Part shown: positions 48,998 to 58,742 of the stretch, piece after piece | Layout of the letters: each line of letters begins with the position of its first letter | How positions within the stretch are numbered: the first letter of the stretch is position 1 | Position numbers and translations under genes: made by a program | Assembly: GCA_021821945.1 (NCBI GenBank) | Contig: JAJZTF010000001.1 | Span: 62,001 to 126,000, forward strand | Source of the DNA: Pseudomonadota bacterium | GTDB lineage: Bacteria; Pseudomonadota; Gammaproteobacteria; Burkholderiales; Gallionellaceae | Length of the DNA: 64,000 nucleotides | Reading direction: 5' to 3' | The notes under the pieces: generated by a model | What the model was told of the DNA's origin: nothing | Seen by the model: the letters and a program-made list of their open reading frames with translations, nothing else | Database searches by the model: none

Positions 48998-49869
48998 TTG
49001 TTCACCCTGAAAGAAGTCTTGATGATGGATGCGCCGTCCCTTGTGACGCGGGGCCTGGGTTTCCATGCATGCCCGTAAACGATCTCGTATGTGGCGGGCA
49101 GTTTGCCATCCCGCCGGAATTTCTCGTAGTTTTCGAGCAGGCGGCCGAAAGCGGCTTTCCCCATCAGCCCCTTCCCCCTTCCCTCTGTCGCATTGTGCGC
49201 GCCGATGGCCTTGAGGTCATGCAGCACACCCCTCAGGTCGTCGTAAGTCAGCGTGATGTATTCCATGTCCATCACCGGCTCGGAAAAACCGGCATGCACC
49301 AGCATGTCGCCGATGTCGTGCATGTCCGCGAACCGGTTCAGGTGGTTGTTCCCGTCCACGCCGCTGAAAGCCTTTCGCAGCTCCTTCAGCGTGTCGGGTC
49401 CGAATGTGCTGAACATCACCATCCCTTCCGCCTTCAGCACGCGGTGCAGCTCGACGAAGGTCGCAGGCAGGTCGTTGCACCACTGCAATGCGAGATTCGA
49501 CCAGATCATTTCCACGCAGTCTGGAACCAGAGGCAGGGCCTCCACATCCGCGCAGACCGCCATCTGCCTTCTTGCGCCGAAGAGCTTCTGCCACCATCCC
49601 GCACTTTTTCCTGCGGCCCGAAGCATGCCCATCGCGATGTCCAGCGATATGACTTCCGCATCGGGATATCGTTCGGAAAGCTGCCTTCCTCCCCAGCCCG
49701 TCCCCGATCCCGCATCGAGCAGGCGGCCGGGCTTGAGCCTGATGAAATCGAGCCTCTCAAGCATGCGCTTGCACACCTCGCGCTGCAGCACGGCGGATGC
49801 ATCATACCCCGAAGCCGCACGCGAGAATGCGCGGCGCATCGTCCTCTTGTCTATCGCAAATTCATCCAT
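48994..49869 (-). CDS. bioC: malonyl-ACP O-methyltransferase BioC
   Basis: Masks the malonyl carboxyl with a methyl ester so that fatty-acid enzymes can build pimeloyl-ACP. SAM-binding motif LLDAGSGTGWGGRQLSERYP, then the acidic EVISLDIAMGML, and IWSNLALQWCNDLP, as in BioC. The 291 aa length is slightly long for the family. The start overlaps bioH by about 19 bp. It belongs to the biotin cluster. Confidence 0.94.
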   Translation of the reverse strand: MDEFAIDKRTMRRAFSRAASGYDASAVLQREVCKRMLERLDFIRLKPGRLLDAGSGTGWGGRQLSERYPDAEVISLDIAMGMLRAAGKSAGWWQKLFGARRQMAVCADVEALPLVPDCVEMIWSNLALQWCNDLPATFVELHRVLKAEGMVMFSTFGPDTLKELRKAFSGVDGNNHLNRFADMHDIGDMLVHAGFSEPVMDMEYITLTYDDLRGVLHDLKAIGAHNATEGRGKGLMGKAAFGRLLENYEKFRRDGKLPATYEIVYGHAWKPRPRVTRDGASIIKTSFRVNK

Positions 49870-50636
49870 GCAAAAATCTGCTCCACGAATTCTTTTTCAT
49901 GCGAAAGGAATGGCGCATGAGCCGCTCCCGTAATCGTTTCAAGCCTTGCATCCGGCATGCTTTCGGCCATGCGCCGGGATGCGGCAAGCGGCGTCAGCGT
50001 GTCCCTGTCTCCCGATATCACGAGCGCAGGCTGACGTATATTGGCAATATCCGCCCTGAGATCGACGTCCCTTAGCATCTCAAGACCCGACTGAAGCGCA
50101 CAAGGATCCGCCCCTCCCCTGCTCATCAGGCGCTTACGCAGGGCAGACAGGTGCTCCCGCTCGTTCTCGCTTCCCCTTAGCTGCAGCGAGAGAAAGCGGC
50201 GCAGGGTCGCAACATGGTCCTGCTGCAGCGCAGCCGAAAAGTCTGCAAGCGTCTTTTCCGACATTGCACAGGGCCAGCCTTCCTTCTGCACGAAGCAAGG
50301 CGTGCTGGATATCAGCACGAGGCAGGCCACCTGCGCAGGATAACGCATCGCCCATCGCAGCGCGATCTGGCCGCCGAGCGACCATCCGCAGACGGTCAGC
50401 GGCCCGGAAAACTGCCTGGCCAATTTTTCGACGACCGCATCAAGCGTTTCCGCCCCGGTCCCGGATCCAAGATCCCCACCGCTGTATCCGTGGCCAGGCA
50501 GATCCACGGCCAGAACCCTGAACCGGCCGCCCAGAGTTTCAAGAACATCCCCCCACATCCCGCCGTGCATCCCCCATCCGTGGATGAAGAGCATTGGACT
50601 GCCAGAGCTTCCGTGGCTGTCAACGTGCAATCTCAT
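49851..50636 (-). CDS. bioH: pimeloyl-ACP methyl ester carboxylesterase BioH
   Basis: An alpha/beta hydrolase that removes the methyl ester, releasing pimeloyl-ACP. The oxyanion region is LFIHGWGMHGGMWG, the nucleophile elbow GWSLGG (Ser86), the acid lies in VISGDRDTLTPL and the His in ITGAAHAPFLSH. The 261 aa length is normal. It lies between bioF and bioC and overlaps both, which supports the biotin assignment over a generic hydrolase. Confidence 0.93.
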   Translation of the reverse strand: MRLHVDSHGSSGSPMLFIHGWGMHGGMWGDVLETLGGRFRVLAVDLPGHGYSGGDLGSGTGAETLDAVVEKLARQFSGPLTVCGWSLGGQIALRWAMRYPAQVACLVLISSTPCFVQKEGWPCAMSEKTLADFSAALQQDHVATLRRFLSLQLRGSENEREHLSALRKRLMSRGGADPCALQSGLEMLRDVDLRADIANIRQPALVISGDRDTLTPLAASRRMAESMPDARLETITGAAHAPFLSHEKEFVEQIFAWMNLR

Positions 50637-51774
50637 GCAATGCCTTTGCCAGATTGTCTATGTCGGAGAAGTCGTGTCTTGACGACAGCGCGATGCGCAG
50701 CCTTGCCGTGCCATCCGGTACGGTGGGCGGCCTGATCGCGACGACCCAGATTCCCCGCTCGCGCAGCCCCATGCTGACATCCGTTGCCTCCTGGTTCTTG
50801 CCTATCAGAAGCGGCTGTATCGGGGTTTGCGATTCCATCAGCCGCCACCTGATCCCCTCCAGGCTCTTCCTCAGGTGCTTGATCAGCGCCTGCAGATGTC
50901 CCCTGGCCTCGTCGGCTTCATCGATCAGAACCAGGCTCTCGGAGAGCGCGACGGAAAGTGCGGGCGGCGTCGCGGTCGTGTAGATGTAGCTTCTCGCATT
51001 GTTGATCAGCGTCTCTATCACCACCTTTTCCGCCGCGACGAAGGCGCCGGACACGCCAGCCGCCTTGCCCAGCGTTGCCATGTAGATGATGCGGGGAGAA
51101 TCGATGCCGAAGTGTGACAAGGACCCGCGCCCCCTCATTCCTGAGACGCCAAAGCCATGGGCGTCGTCGATCAGGAGCCATGCGTCGTGCTGCTCGCAGA
51201 GCGCGAGAAGTTCCGGCAGGGGCGCCCTGTCCCCATCCATGCTGAAAACCGCATCGGTCATGACGAGCTTCTGCCCATTGGAAGTTTCGCCCAGCATCCT
51301 TTCGAGCTGGTCGAGGTCGCTGTGGCGGTAGCGCCTGACGGTCGCGTGCGACAGAAGCATCGCATCGTTAAGGGATGCATGGTTCAGCCTGTCCGCATAA
51401 ACCGTGTCATTGCGGCCCAGAAGCGCCTGCACGACCCCGATGTTCGCCATATAACCCGTCGAGAATAGCAGTGCGGAGGGCTTGCCAACGAATGCCGCAA
51501 GCTCGCGTTCCAGCCTTTCATGGGCGATACTGTGGCCGGTCACGAGGTGGGCGGCACCCGCTCCCACCCCATGGATTTCAGCGCCTGAACAGAGCGCCCG
51601 GGCCACCCTCGGATGGCCTGCAAGCCCCAGATAATCGTTGCTGGAAAAGGAAACATACCGTTTTCCGTCGACTTCGACATGAGCGCCCTGCGGACCTGCC
51701 AGCGTGTGCCTTAAGCGCAGCAGCCCGCTTGAGGCGCGCTCTTCAAGCTGGAGTTGCAGTCTGGAAAATGGCAT
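50620..51774 (-). CDS. bioF: 8-amino-7-oxononanoate synthase
   Basis: A PLP-dependent alpha-oxoamine synthase condensing pimeloyl-ACP with L-alanine. It shows YVSFSSNDYLGLAGHPRV, the substrate-binding region GHSIAHERLERELAAF, the cofactor Asp/His in LLIDDAHGFGV, and the PLP lysine in YMATLGKAAGVSG. The 384 aa length is normal. It starts 12 bp after bioB and overlaps bioH. Confidence 0.96.
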   Translation of the reverse strand: MPFSRLQLQLEERASSGLLRLRHTLAGPQGAHVEVDGKRYVSFSSNDYLGLAGHPRVARALCSGAEIHGVGAGAAHLVTGHSIAHERLERELAAFVGKPSALLFSTGYMANIGVVQALLGRNDTVYADRLNHASLNDAMLLSHATVRRYRHSDLDQLERMLGETSNGQKLVMTDAVFSMDGDRAPLPELLALCEQHDAWLLIDDAHGFGVSGMRGRGSLSHFGIDSPRIIYMATLGKAAGVSGAFVAAEKVVIETLINNARSYIYTTATPPALSVALSESLVLIDEADEARGHLQALIKHLRKSLEGIRWRLMESQTPIQPLLIGKNQEATDVSMGLRERGIWVVAIRPPTVPDGTARLRIALSSRHDFSDIDNLAKALHEIAR

Positions 51775-51786
51775 CTGTCAGCCCGC

Positions 51787-52755
51787 TCATTCCTTTCCGG
51801 CATGCATGCCAAGCCTGTCAAGGAGTGCGCGGTCGCGCTCCACCTCGGGATTCCCCGTGGTCAGGAGCTGATCGCCGTAGAAGATCGAATTCGCCCCTGC
51901 CAGAAAGCAGAGCGCCTGTATCTCGTCCGACATCTGCTGGCGCCCGGCGGACAGCCTGACGCGCGCCTTTGGCATCGCGACGCGCGCCACCGCAATGGTG
52001 CGCACGAAATCCAGGGGATCGAGATCCTCCTCGTCGGCAAGTGGCGTCCCTTCGACCTTCACGAGGTTGTTGATCGGGACGCTCTCGGGATAGGGATCCA
52101 GGTTCGCAAGCTGCGCGATCAGCCCCGCGCGCTCTGCAACGCTCTCCCCCATGCCGACGATGCCGCCGCTACATACATGCATGCCTGCACGCCTCACCCT
52201 CTCCAGCGTATCTAGCCTGTCCTGATAGTCCCGCGTGCTGATGATGTGGCCATAGAATTCCGGCGAGGTATCGAGATTGTGGTTATAGTAATCAAGCCCC
52301 GCATTTTTGAGCATCAGCGTCTGCTCGTCGTTGAGCATGCCGAGCGTGGCGCAGGTTTCCATCCCCAGGCCCCGCACCGCCCTGACCATCTCGACGACGC
52401 TTAGCATGTCCTCATCAGAGGGCTCGCGCCAGGCCGCCCCCATGCAGAACCGGTCAGCCCCGGCCTGCTTCGCGGCTTGCGCTGCGCGCACCACTTCTTC
52501 GAGCTGCAGCATCCTGCGGTTTTCCACACCGGTCGAATGAAATGCGGACTGGGGACAATAGCCGCAATCCTCCGAGCATCCGCCGGTCTTGATGGAAAGC
52601 AGGGTGGAGAGCTGGACCTGGTTGGGGTCGAAGTATTCGCGGTGCACCTGCTGAGCGCGATACATGAGGTCGGCAAAGGGCAGTTCGAACAGCGCCCTGA
52701 CCTCACCCACAGTGATGCGCTGCGCTGCCGGTCTGTGAAATGCAATCGTATTCAT
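51787..52755 (-). CDS. bioB: biotin synthase
   Basis: A radical-SAM enzyme that inserts sulfur into dethiobiotin. The [4Fe-4S] motif is C60-x3-C64-x2-C67 ([13 protein letters not shown]), and the [2Fe-2S] ligand region includes the Cys of [10 protein letters not shown], the Cys of [12 protein letters not shown] and the Arg of [13 protein letters not shown]. The 322 aa length is typical. An in-frame ATG at 52788 is possible. It is the first gene of bioBFHCD and divergent from the comF-like gene. bioA is not in the window. Confidence 0.97.
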   Translation of the reverse strand: MNTIAFHRPAAQRITVGEVRALFELPFADLMYRAQQVHREYFDPNQVQLSTLLSIKTGGCSEDCGYCPQSAFHSTGVENRRMLQLEEVVRAAQAAKQAGADRFCMGAAWREPSDEDMLSVVEMVRAVRGLGMETCATLGMLNDEQTLMLKNAGLDYYNHNLDTSPEFYGHIISTRDYQDRLDTLERVRRAGMHVCSGGIVGMGESVAERAGLIAQLANLDPYPESVPINNLVKVEGTPLADEEDLDPLDFVRTIAVARVAMPKARVRLSAGRQQMSDEIQALCFLAGANSIFYGDQLLTTGNPEVERDRALLDRLGMHAGKE

Positions 52756-52766
52756 GATGGAAATGT

Positions 52767-52788
52767 ATGATGTACAGCCCGGCATCAT
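52767..52788. promoter_or_regulatory. inverted repeat in the bioB / comF divergent region
   Basis: ATGATG (52767-52772) and CATCAT (52783-52788) flank a ten-base GC-rich centre in the ~50-bp gap between bioB and the comF-like gene. It could be an operator; it does not match the BirA operator consensus I know. Confidence 0.25.
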
Positions 52789-52806
52789 CGTGGAAAGGGG
52801 CGAATC

Positions 52807-53508
52807 TTGTCAATTGTTCGAAGCGCGATATTGAACATCTGCTCGAATTTTGATCTCTCGGCCGAGCCCTGCGTGCTTTGCGGCAGCATGAGCCATCTCG
52901 GCGCCTGGTGCGAGGCATGCGACGCGGCACTCCCCCGTCTTGTCGGACCGCATTGCCCGGTCTGCGCAAGGCTCACGCCAGATGGCGCAGTGTGCGGCAG
53001 CTGCCTGAAAAATCCGCCAGCCTACTCCGATACCGTTGCGGCCTTCGCCTACAGCTTTCCGGTGGACCGGCTGATCCAGGCGATGAAATACGACGAACAG
53101 ATCTTCCTTGCAGCAATGATGGCGAAAAAGCTTGCCTCCCTGATCGACCGGTCGAACCTGCCCGACTGTCTGCTCGCCATGCCGCTGCATCCTGCAAGAT
53201 TGAAGAGCCGCGGCTTCAACCAGGCACAGCTGATCGCGAAACCCCTTTCCAAATCCCTGGGCATCCCCCTTCTCAACCAGGCCTGCCGGAGGCTGCGCGA
53301 TACGCCATCCCAGACATCGCTCCCATACGATGCGCGCACGAGGAACATGAAGGACGCATTCGGCTGCGATGCGGATTTTTCCGGAAAGCATGTCGCGCTG
53401 ATCGACGACGTGATGACTTCGGGCGCCAGCATGAACGCGCTGGCAAAGGCGGCCTTGGCCAAAGGTGCCACCCGGATCAGCGCATGGGTGGTTGCAAGAA
53501 CCGCATGA
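52807..53508 (+). CDS. ComF family protein (phosphoribosyltransferase fold)
   Basis: A 233-aa ComF-type protein associated with DNA uptake or processing in competent bacteria. It carries an N-terminal zinc-ribbon with paired cysteines (PCVLCGSMS...[14 protein letters not shown]...VCGSCLK) and a C-terminal type I PRTase domain with the PRPP loop [14 protein letters not shown]. The [13 protein letters not shown] motif is typical for ComF. It starts with TTG, with AAAGGGG upstream. It lies next to bioB, as comF/bioH-type genes often do in proteobacteria. Confidence 0.9.
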   Translation: MSIVRSAILNICSNFDLSAEPCVLCGSMSHLGAWCEACDAALPRLVGPHCPVCARLTPDGAVCGSCLKNPPAYSDTVAAFAYSFPVDRLIQAMKYDEQIFLAAMMAKKLASLIDRSNLPDCLLAMPLHPARLKSRGFNQAQLIAKPLSKSLGIPLLNQACRRLRDTPSQTSLPYDARTRNMKDAFGCDADFSGKHVALIDDVMTSGASMNALAKAALAKGATRISAWVVARTA

Positions 53509-53567
53509 CAGCTGCACGTCCTGCAGGATTACGCGATAATCGGCAACTTTGATGTTTGCTGAAAACC

Positions 53568-54041
53568 ATGCTCCACGTCATCCTCTACCAGCCCGAGATT
53601 CCTCCCAACACGGGCAACATCATCAGACTGTGCGCAAACACGGGCTGCAGTCTGCACCTCATCAAACCGCTTGGTTTCACGCTGGAAGACAAGCAACTGC
53701 TGCGCGCCGGTCTCGATTATCACGAGTTTGCCACGCTCAAGGTCCACGAAACCCTTGAGGACTGCCTCGCAGCCTTCGACCCCGAACGCGTGTTCGCCTT
53801 CACCACCAAGGGCTCACAGCCCTTCCACGAGGCCAGCTTCCGGGATGGCGATGCATTTCTCTTCGGCCCGGAAAGCCGCGGGCTTCCCGGGGAGGTCCTC
53901 GACAGGTTCGATGCAAGGCAGCGCATGAGGCTGCCCATGCTGCCCATGAGCCGCAGCCTCAATCTCTCGAATTCGGTGGCTGTCGCCGTGTACGAGGCAT
54001 GGCGGCAGCAGGGTTTTTCAGGTGCAAAAAAAACGCCTTGA
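53568..54041 (+). CDS. trmL: tRNA (cytidine(34)-2'-O)-methyltransferase TrmL
   Basis: A SPOUT (trefoil-knot) methyltransferase that modifies the wobble ribose of tRNA-Leu isoacceptors. Motifs are [37 protein letters not shown] and [26 protein letters not shown]. The 157 aa length is normal. An in-frame TTG at 53556 is less likely. A GATAAT box lies about 30 bases upstream, so it may have its own promoter. Confidence 0.95.
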   Translation: MLHVILYQPEIPPNTGNIIRLCANTGCSLHLIKPLGFTLEDKQLLRAGLDYHEFATLKVHETLEDCLAAFDPERVFAFTTKGSQPFHEASFRDGDAFLFGPESRGLPGEVLDRFDARQRMRLPMLPMSRSLNLSNSVAVAVYEAWRQQGFSGAKKTP

Positions 54042-54105
54042 ACGTATTGCCAAAAAAAAGTTTTCCAGTAAGCTTGGCTGGTCTCAACCCACCCGCCCAT
54101 ACATC

Positions 54106-54375
54106 ATGAACACCGAAAACCTGTCCAAGGAACAACAGATACTGCGCGCGATGCGCAAGGTTCTGGCAAGCATTGCCAAAGACACCGCAACCGGCTTCGG
54201 CAAACCTTCCGTGCTGTCTGACAGCACCAAAGAGGAAATTCGCGACTGCTTCGGCATCATCTCGGAGCGCGAGGCGGAAATTGCCGACGCGCTCGGGCTG
54301 AACAGGAACGAGAAGCCTTACTTCTCGGACGATCCCAAGAAATCCAACGTGATCAATTTCTATAAGCCCGAGTGA
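54106..54375 (+). CDS. uncharacterised small protein (89 aa)
   Basis: A soluble helical protein with no signal peptide or membrane segment. It has an N-terminal helix rich in charged residues (LSKEQQILRAMRKVLASIAKD), a mid-region KEEIRDCFGIISEREAEIAD, and a C-terminus ending in KKSNVINFYKPE. I do not recognise the family. An alternative start at 54022 would add 28 basic residues and overlap trmL; neither start has a clear ribosome site. It converges with the next gene, with a 4-bp gap. Confidence 0.6.
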   Translation: MNTENLSKEQQILRAMRKVLASIAKDTATGFGKPSVLSDSTKEEIRDCFGIISEREAEIADALGLNRNEKPYFSDDPKKSNVINFYKPE

Positions 54376-54379
54376 TCCG

Positions 54380-55411
54380 CTACAAGGCGAGCCTGTCTTC
54401 CGCGCAGGCTTCTTCCAGTTCGCCCCCGCGCTCGAAGACATCGAGCATCATGCGCGCCTTTGCCAGCCAGTGTTCCCTGCCCAGCCTTGCAGCCTCATTC
54501 AGGGGCTTTATGCTTCCCGTCTCGCGAAAGCTCCGGTAGGCTGTAAGTAAGGAGGGGAAAAGCGCCCTGCGCATGCCTTCGAAGTTGATGAAATAGAAGT
54601 CGAGCGAACACCTGGCGTCCGCCTCGATGAGCCTCGGCAATGTGGAAAGGCAGTCGGCGAGATGATCGCGCATCGCGCGCGCGATGATCTCCATTCTGCG
54701 CGAGGAAATCTTCGAGAGCATCTCTTCCCACGCCTCCCCGAGCAGGTCACCCGCCATGCCTTCGCCCAGCTCGTGAAGTATCATCGCCTCCCCTTCTGCG
54801 TCGGCCATCATCTCAAGCGCAGCATCCGGATCCGCGCCGAAGTCGTAACAGGAGAATGCTCCGGGCTGCGAGTTGCCGCGCTTGCTCCAGCGCCACTCCT
54901 CGAACTTCTCCCAGATCATGCGCTTGACCGCCTCGCGCCTCAAGTAGATGGTGCGGTTCTGCAAAGCCGCGGGAGGCGCGATCAGGTCGCGCGCATATTC
55001 GCAGCCTGAAACCAGTATCGTGAAGCCGTCGCGCTCCTCCTTCCTGATGAGCTTCCCCAGAAAGAAGTGCGGCTTGCTGAAACGGCCGACGCCTGCGCTG
55101 TATACATAGCCCTTGGGAAGAAGAAGGCGGTTGATGGCATCCGCATCGAAGGGCTCCTTCTCCTCCTCTCCTATGCGTATGGGAACATAGGAAGCATCCT
55201 CGACCGCATCCCAGTGCTGCTCGCGGCTCACCAGCCATTTCCCGAGCTCGCTCTTGGGCGGATTCTCTGAAAACGGTATATCGTGTTCCCAGCGGTAATA
55301 CTGCCTCATCTCCAGGAGGTACATGCACATCGTCATGTTTCGCGCATGGCGCGCATCCGTGATGTCGCAGTTGCTCTGAATGTCCTCCACCATCCTGTGA
55401 AAGTTCTGCAT
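54380..55411 (-). CDS. uncharacterised protein (343 aa, possibly Sfum_1244-like)
   Basis: A soluble protein without signal peptide or clear membrane segments. Its N-terminus (NCDITDARHARNMTMCMYLLEMRQYYRWE) reminds me of proteins named after Sfum_1244, but I hold this loosely. There is a central Tyr/Trp-rich part and a helix-rich C-terminal half containing MILHELGEGMAGDLLGEAWEEML. The ATG at 55411 has AAGGAG nine bases upstream; the ATG at 55420 lies too close to it. No function can be assigned. Confidence 0.7.
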   Translation of the reverse strand: MQNFHRMVEDIQSNCDITDARHARNMTMCMYLLEMRQYYRWEHDIPFSENPPKSELGKWLVSREQHWDAVEDASYVPIRIGEEEKEPFDADAINRLLLPKGYVYSAGVGRFSKPHFFLGKLIRKEERDGFTILVSGCEYARDLIAPPAALQNRTIYLRREAVKRMIWEKFEEWRWSKRGNSQPGAFSCYDFGADPDAALEMMADAEGEAMILHELGEGMAGDLLGEAWEEMLSKISSRRMEIIARAMRDHLADCLSTLPRLIEADARCSLDFYFINFEGMRRALFPSLLTAYRSFRETGSIKPLNEAARLGREHWLAKARMMLDVFERGGELEEACAEDRLAL

Positions 55412-55541
55412 GACATGCATCTCCTTCCTCGACTTTGCACTGCCCCGATTCTAAGCCCGGCGAACCTGCAATGCAAAGTCCACACTCAAAGTCGAAATTG
55501 GGGCAAAATGCGATCGACATCTCCAAGCACAGGAGGAACAG

Positions 55542-57848
55542 ATGGGGCAAAGAAAAGCTCTTCCATCCGCGCACGACTGGCATGTTCTGTCATCCGATGA
55601 AGCCTTGCGCACCCTTGGCACCTCTTTCGCCAACGGCCTTGGCAACCGGGAAGCTGAGACCAGGCTTGGGGATTACGGTCCAAACACATTGCCCCAGCAA
55701 AAGGGCCGCAGCCCCTTGCTGAGGCTCGTCCTGCAATTCCACAATCCCTTGATCTATGTGCTGCTGGCTGCCGGAATCACGACCTACTGGCTGAAGGATT
55801 ACGTCGATACGGCCGTCATCGCCGCCGTGGTGATCGTGAACGCCATCATAGGCTTCATCCAGGAAGGGCGTGCCGAGAAGGCGCTGGAAGGGGTACGCTC
55901 GATGCTGGCGAATCGCGCCACCGTGATTCGCGAAGGCGAGCGTCACGAAATCGACGCCAGGCTTCTGGTTCCCGGAGACATCGTGGTGCTCGAACCGGGC
56001 ATGCGCGTGCCGGCCGATCTGCGCCTGCTGAGCGCAAAGAATCTGCGCATCACCGAGGCCGCAATCACCGGCGAATCCGAGCCGGTGCAAAAGGGAACCG
56101 AACCCGTCGACGTGAACACGCCCACCGTCGATCGCACCTGCATGGCCTATTCCGGGACAGTGGTCAGCGCAGGTCTCGCGCATGGATTGACGGTCGGCAC
56201 GGGAATCGCAACCGAGATCGGCCGCATCGGCATGCTTGTCGGCGAAGTCGAATCGCTGGAGACGCCGCTCACCCGCCGGCTTGACCACTTCTCCCGCCAG
56301 ATCACGGTTTTCATACTCACTGCAGGGCTAGTCACATTCCTGTATGGCCATTTCATACGCGGCTTGTCTGCGCTCGACACATTTCTGGCCGTCGTGGGAC
56401 TTGCCGTAGCCGCCATCCCGGAAGGTCTTCCCGCCGTCGTCACCATCGTGCTCTCCATAGGGACCAAGGTCATGGCGCAAAACAAAGCCATCATCCGCAG
56501 GCTCCCGGCGGTGGAAACCCTGGGCTCCGTCACGGTGATCTGTACCGACAAGACAGGCACCCTCACCAAAAACGAAATGACCGCCGTGCGTGTCATGCTG
56601 CCCAGCCGGACCCTGGAAGTGAGCGGGGTCGGGTATGCGCCGGAGGGAGGCTTCCACTCGGAAGGCCAGATGATAGCCCCCGGGCTCGATCAGGAACTGC
56701 AGGCGCTGTCACTTTGTGCGCTCCTTTGCAACGATGCCCGTCTCGTGGAGGGCTCGGAATGGCAGCTCGTGGGAGATCCCACCGAAGGTGCGCTCATGAC
56801 GCTCGCACACAAGGCCGGCCTTACCCCTTCAGATTTCGCGGCAGAAATGCCAAGGATGGACGAAATACCCTTCGACTCGGAAAACCGCTTCATGGCCACG
56901 CTGCATCACGACCATAATGGCCATGCCTTCGTCCTGATCAAGGGCGCCTCAGAACGCATACTCGACCTCTGTTTGCAGGAGCAGGTCGACCATGCCGCCT
57001 GGGAAGCAAGAATGGAAGACGCGGCCGCCGCAGGGCTGCGTGTGCTGGCGATGGCGCGCTGCGAAATGCCCATGGGGACGACTGCGCTTTCCATGGCAGA
57101 CATATCGCGACGCTTTACCCTCCTCGGGATGGTCGGCCTGATCGACCCTCCACGCGAGGAGGCTGTCGCGGCAGTATCGGACTGCCAGAGGGCCGGCATC
57201 CATGTCAAGATGATCACCGGCGACCACGCGGCAACTGCGGCAGCCATCGCGAGACAGCTGGGACTGAAGGTACACCGCGTGCTCACGGGAAGGGACATAC
57301 AGCTCATGGATGAAGCAGCACTTGCGCAGGCGAGCATGGAAGCGGACGTGTTCGCAAGGGCGAGTCCCGAGCACAAGCTTCGCCTCGTGACCGCCATGCA
57401 GGCTCAGGGCGAGCAGGTTGCCATGACCGGGGACGGCGTGAACGATGCGCCCGCCCTCAAGGCCGCCAACATCGGCGTGACCATGGGAAACAGGGGGACG
57501 GATGCGGCACGGGAAGCCGCAGACCTCGTGCTGACCGACGACAATTTCGCAACGATTGCGCGCGCGGTGAAGGAAGGGCGTGTCGTTTTCGACAACATCA
57601 AGAAGTCGCTGATTTTCATGCTGCCGACCAATGGCGGCGAGGCGGGCGTCATCATGCTCGCGGTTTTCGCAGGGCTTGCCCTTCCGGTGACTGCCGGCCA
57701 GATTCTCTGGGTGAATACGGTCACTGCGGTCACGCTTTCGCTCGCACTCGCCTTCGAGCCCGCCGAATCCGGCATCATGCTCCGCCCGCCGACACCGCCC
57801 TCACAGGCGCTGCTGACAAAACCATGGCCTTGCGCATCGCATATGTGA
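55542..57848 (+). CDS. P-type cation-transporting ATPase (Ca2+/P2-type), N-terminal part before a frameshift
   Basis: An ATP-driven ion pump of the P2 type. It has the actuator motif ITGESEPV, the membrane motif PEGLP in AAIPEGLPAVVTIVLSIG, the phosphorylated Asp336 in CTDKTGTLTKNEM, the nucleotide-domain KGASE, and the hinge TGDGVNDAPALKAAN. The frame ends early, at 768 aa, in a run of out-of-frame residues, while the rest of the C-terminal membrane domain continues in another frame from 57824. A single missing base in the AAAA at 57818-57821 would join them into about 902 aa. The start has GGAGGAACAG upstream. Confidence 0.85.
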   Translation: MGQRKALPSAHDWHVLSSDEALRTLGTSFANGLGNREAETRLGDYGPNTLPQQKGRSPLLRLVLQFHNPLIYVLLAAGITTYWLKDYVDTAVIAAVVIVNAIIGFIQEGRAEKALEGVRSMLANRATVIREGERHEIDARLLVPGDIVVLEPGMRVPADLRLLSAKNLRITEAAITGESEPVQKGTEPVDVNTPTVDRTCMAYSGTVVSAGLAHGLTVGTGIATEIGRIGMLVGEVESLETPLTRRLDHFSRQITVFILTAGLVTFLYGHFIRGLSALDTFLAVVGLAVAAIPEGLPAVVTIVLSIGTKVMAQNKAIIRRLPAVETLGSVTVICTDKTGTLTKNEMTAVRVMLPSRTLEVSGVGYAPEGGFHSEGQMIAPGLDQELQALSLCALLCNDARLVEGSEWQLVGDPTEGALMTLAHKAGLTPSDFAAEMPRMDEIPFDSENRFMATLHHDHNGHAFVLIKGASERILDLCLQEQVDHAAWEARMEDAAAAGLRVLAMARCEMPMGTTALSMADISRRFTLLGMVGLIDPPREEAVAAVSDCQRAGIHVKMITGDHAATAAAIARQLGLKVHRVLTGRDIQLMDEAALAQASMEADVFARASPEHKLRLVTAMQAQGEQVAMTGDGVNDAPALKAANIGVTMGNRGTDAAREAADLVLTDDNFATIARAVKEGRVVFDNIKKSLIFMLPTNGGEAGVIMLAVFAGLALPVTAGQILWVNTVTAVTLSLALAFEPAESGIMLRPPTPPSQALLTKPWPCASHM

Positions 57849-58249
57849 CCATGCTGATGATCCTGGTGACCTTTGCGGTGTTCAGATGGGAGCTCATGCG
57901 CGGTTCCGACATCGAGACCGCGCGCACGGCCGCGGTCAACATGCTCGTCACGGGCGAGCTTGCATACCTCTTCAACGTGCGCTATTTCACCGCAAATGCC
58001 TTTGCCATGAGCACCCTTACCGGGAATCCCATGGCTTACTGGATGGGTGCGATACTGACGGGCCTGCAGCTTTTCTTCACCTATTTCCGGCCGATGCAGG
58101 AAATCTTCCATACCAGGGCGCTCGATATCGTTTCCTGGCTCGTCATCGTGGCGCTGGCGATGGGAATGTTCCTGGCTGTGGAGGCCGAAAAAGCCCTGCT
58201 TCGCCACCTCAAGGGAAGCCCGCCACATGATGCGGACAGGCGTGCCTAG
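57824..58249 (+). pseudogene. C-terminal membrane part of the P-type ATPase (out of frame)
   Basis: Encodes about 141 residues with several transmembrane segments (IAYVTMLMILVTFAVF, AYWMGAILTGLQLFF, SWLVIVALAMGMFLAVE) that match the missing C-terminal cation-ATPase domain of the upstream frame. It overlaps that frame by 25 bp and has no independent ribosome site. Either the gene is a recent pseudogene or this is a one-base sequencing or assembly error. Confidence 0.75.
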
Positions 58250-58257
58250 GGCATGCG

Positions 58258-58707
58258 TCAGAAGGGAATATCGTCGTCGAAGTTGTCGAAGCTTCTGCCC
58301 TGGGAAGCGGGTTCGGCCGCGGGTTTCGACTGACGCTGGGGTGCCGGCTGACTGTCTTCAACCGCCTCATAGCCCGCCGATTTTCCGCCCAGCATCTGCA
58401 TCTGATCGGCGATGATCTCGGTGGTGTATCTGTCGCGCCCTTCCTTGTCCTGCCATTTGCGGGTCTGCAGCCTGCCCTCGACATAAACCTGCGAACCCTT
58501 CTTCAGGTATTCTCCTGCGATCTCGGCCAGGCGGCGATAGAAAACCAGGTTATGCCACTCGGTCTTCTCCTGCTTGGCGCCGCTCTTGTCCTTCCAGGTC
58601 TCGGAAGTCGCCAGTGTCACGTTGGTCACCGCCTCTCCATTGGGCATGTAGCGCGTTTCCGGATCCTTGCCCAGACGACCGATCAAAATGACTTTATTTA
58701 CCGACAT
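58258..58707 (-). CDS. ssb: single-stranded DNA-binding protein
   Basis: Binds ssDNA in replication, repair and recombination. The OB-fold begins [20 protein letters not shown], with the family segments [12 protein letters not shown] and [19 protein letters not shown], and the acidic tail DNFDDDIPF mediates partner binding. The 149 aa length is normal. It lies downstream of the MFS gene, an arrangement common in betaproteobacteria, and converges on the ATPase gene. Confidence 0.96.
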   Translation of the reverse strand: MSVNKVILIGRLGKDPETRYMPNGEAVTNVTLATSETWKDKSGAKQEKTEWHNLVFYRRLAEIAGEYLKKGSQVYVEGRLQTRKWQDKEGRDRYTTEIIADQMQMLGGKSAGYEAVEDSQPAPQRQSKPAAEPASQGRSFDNFDDDIPF

Positions 58708-58742
58708 GCCATGCTCCCCTTTTTAATGAAATCGAAATTTGG

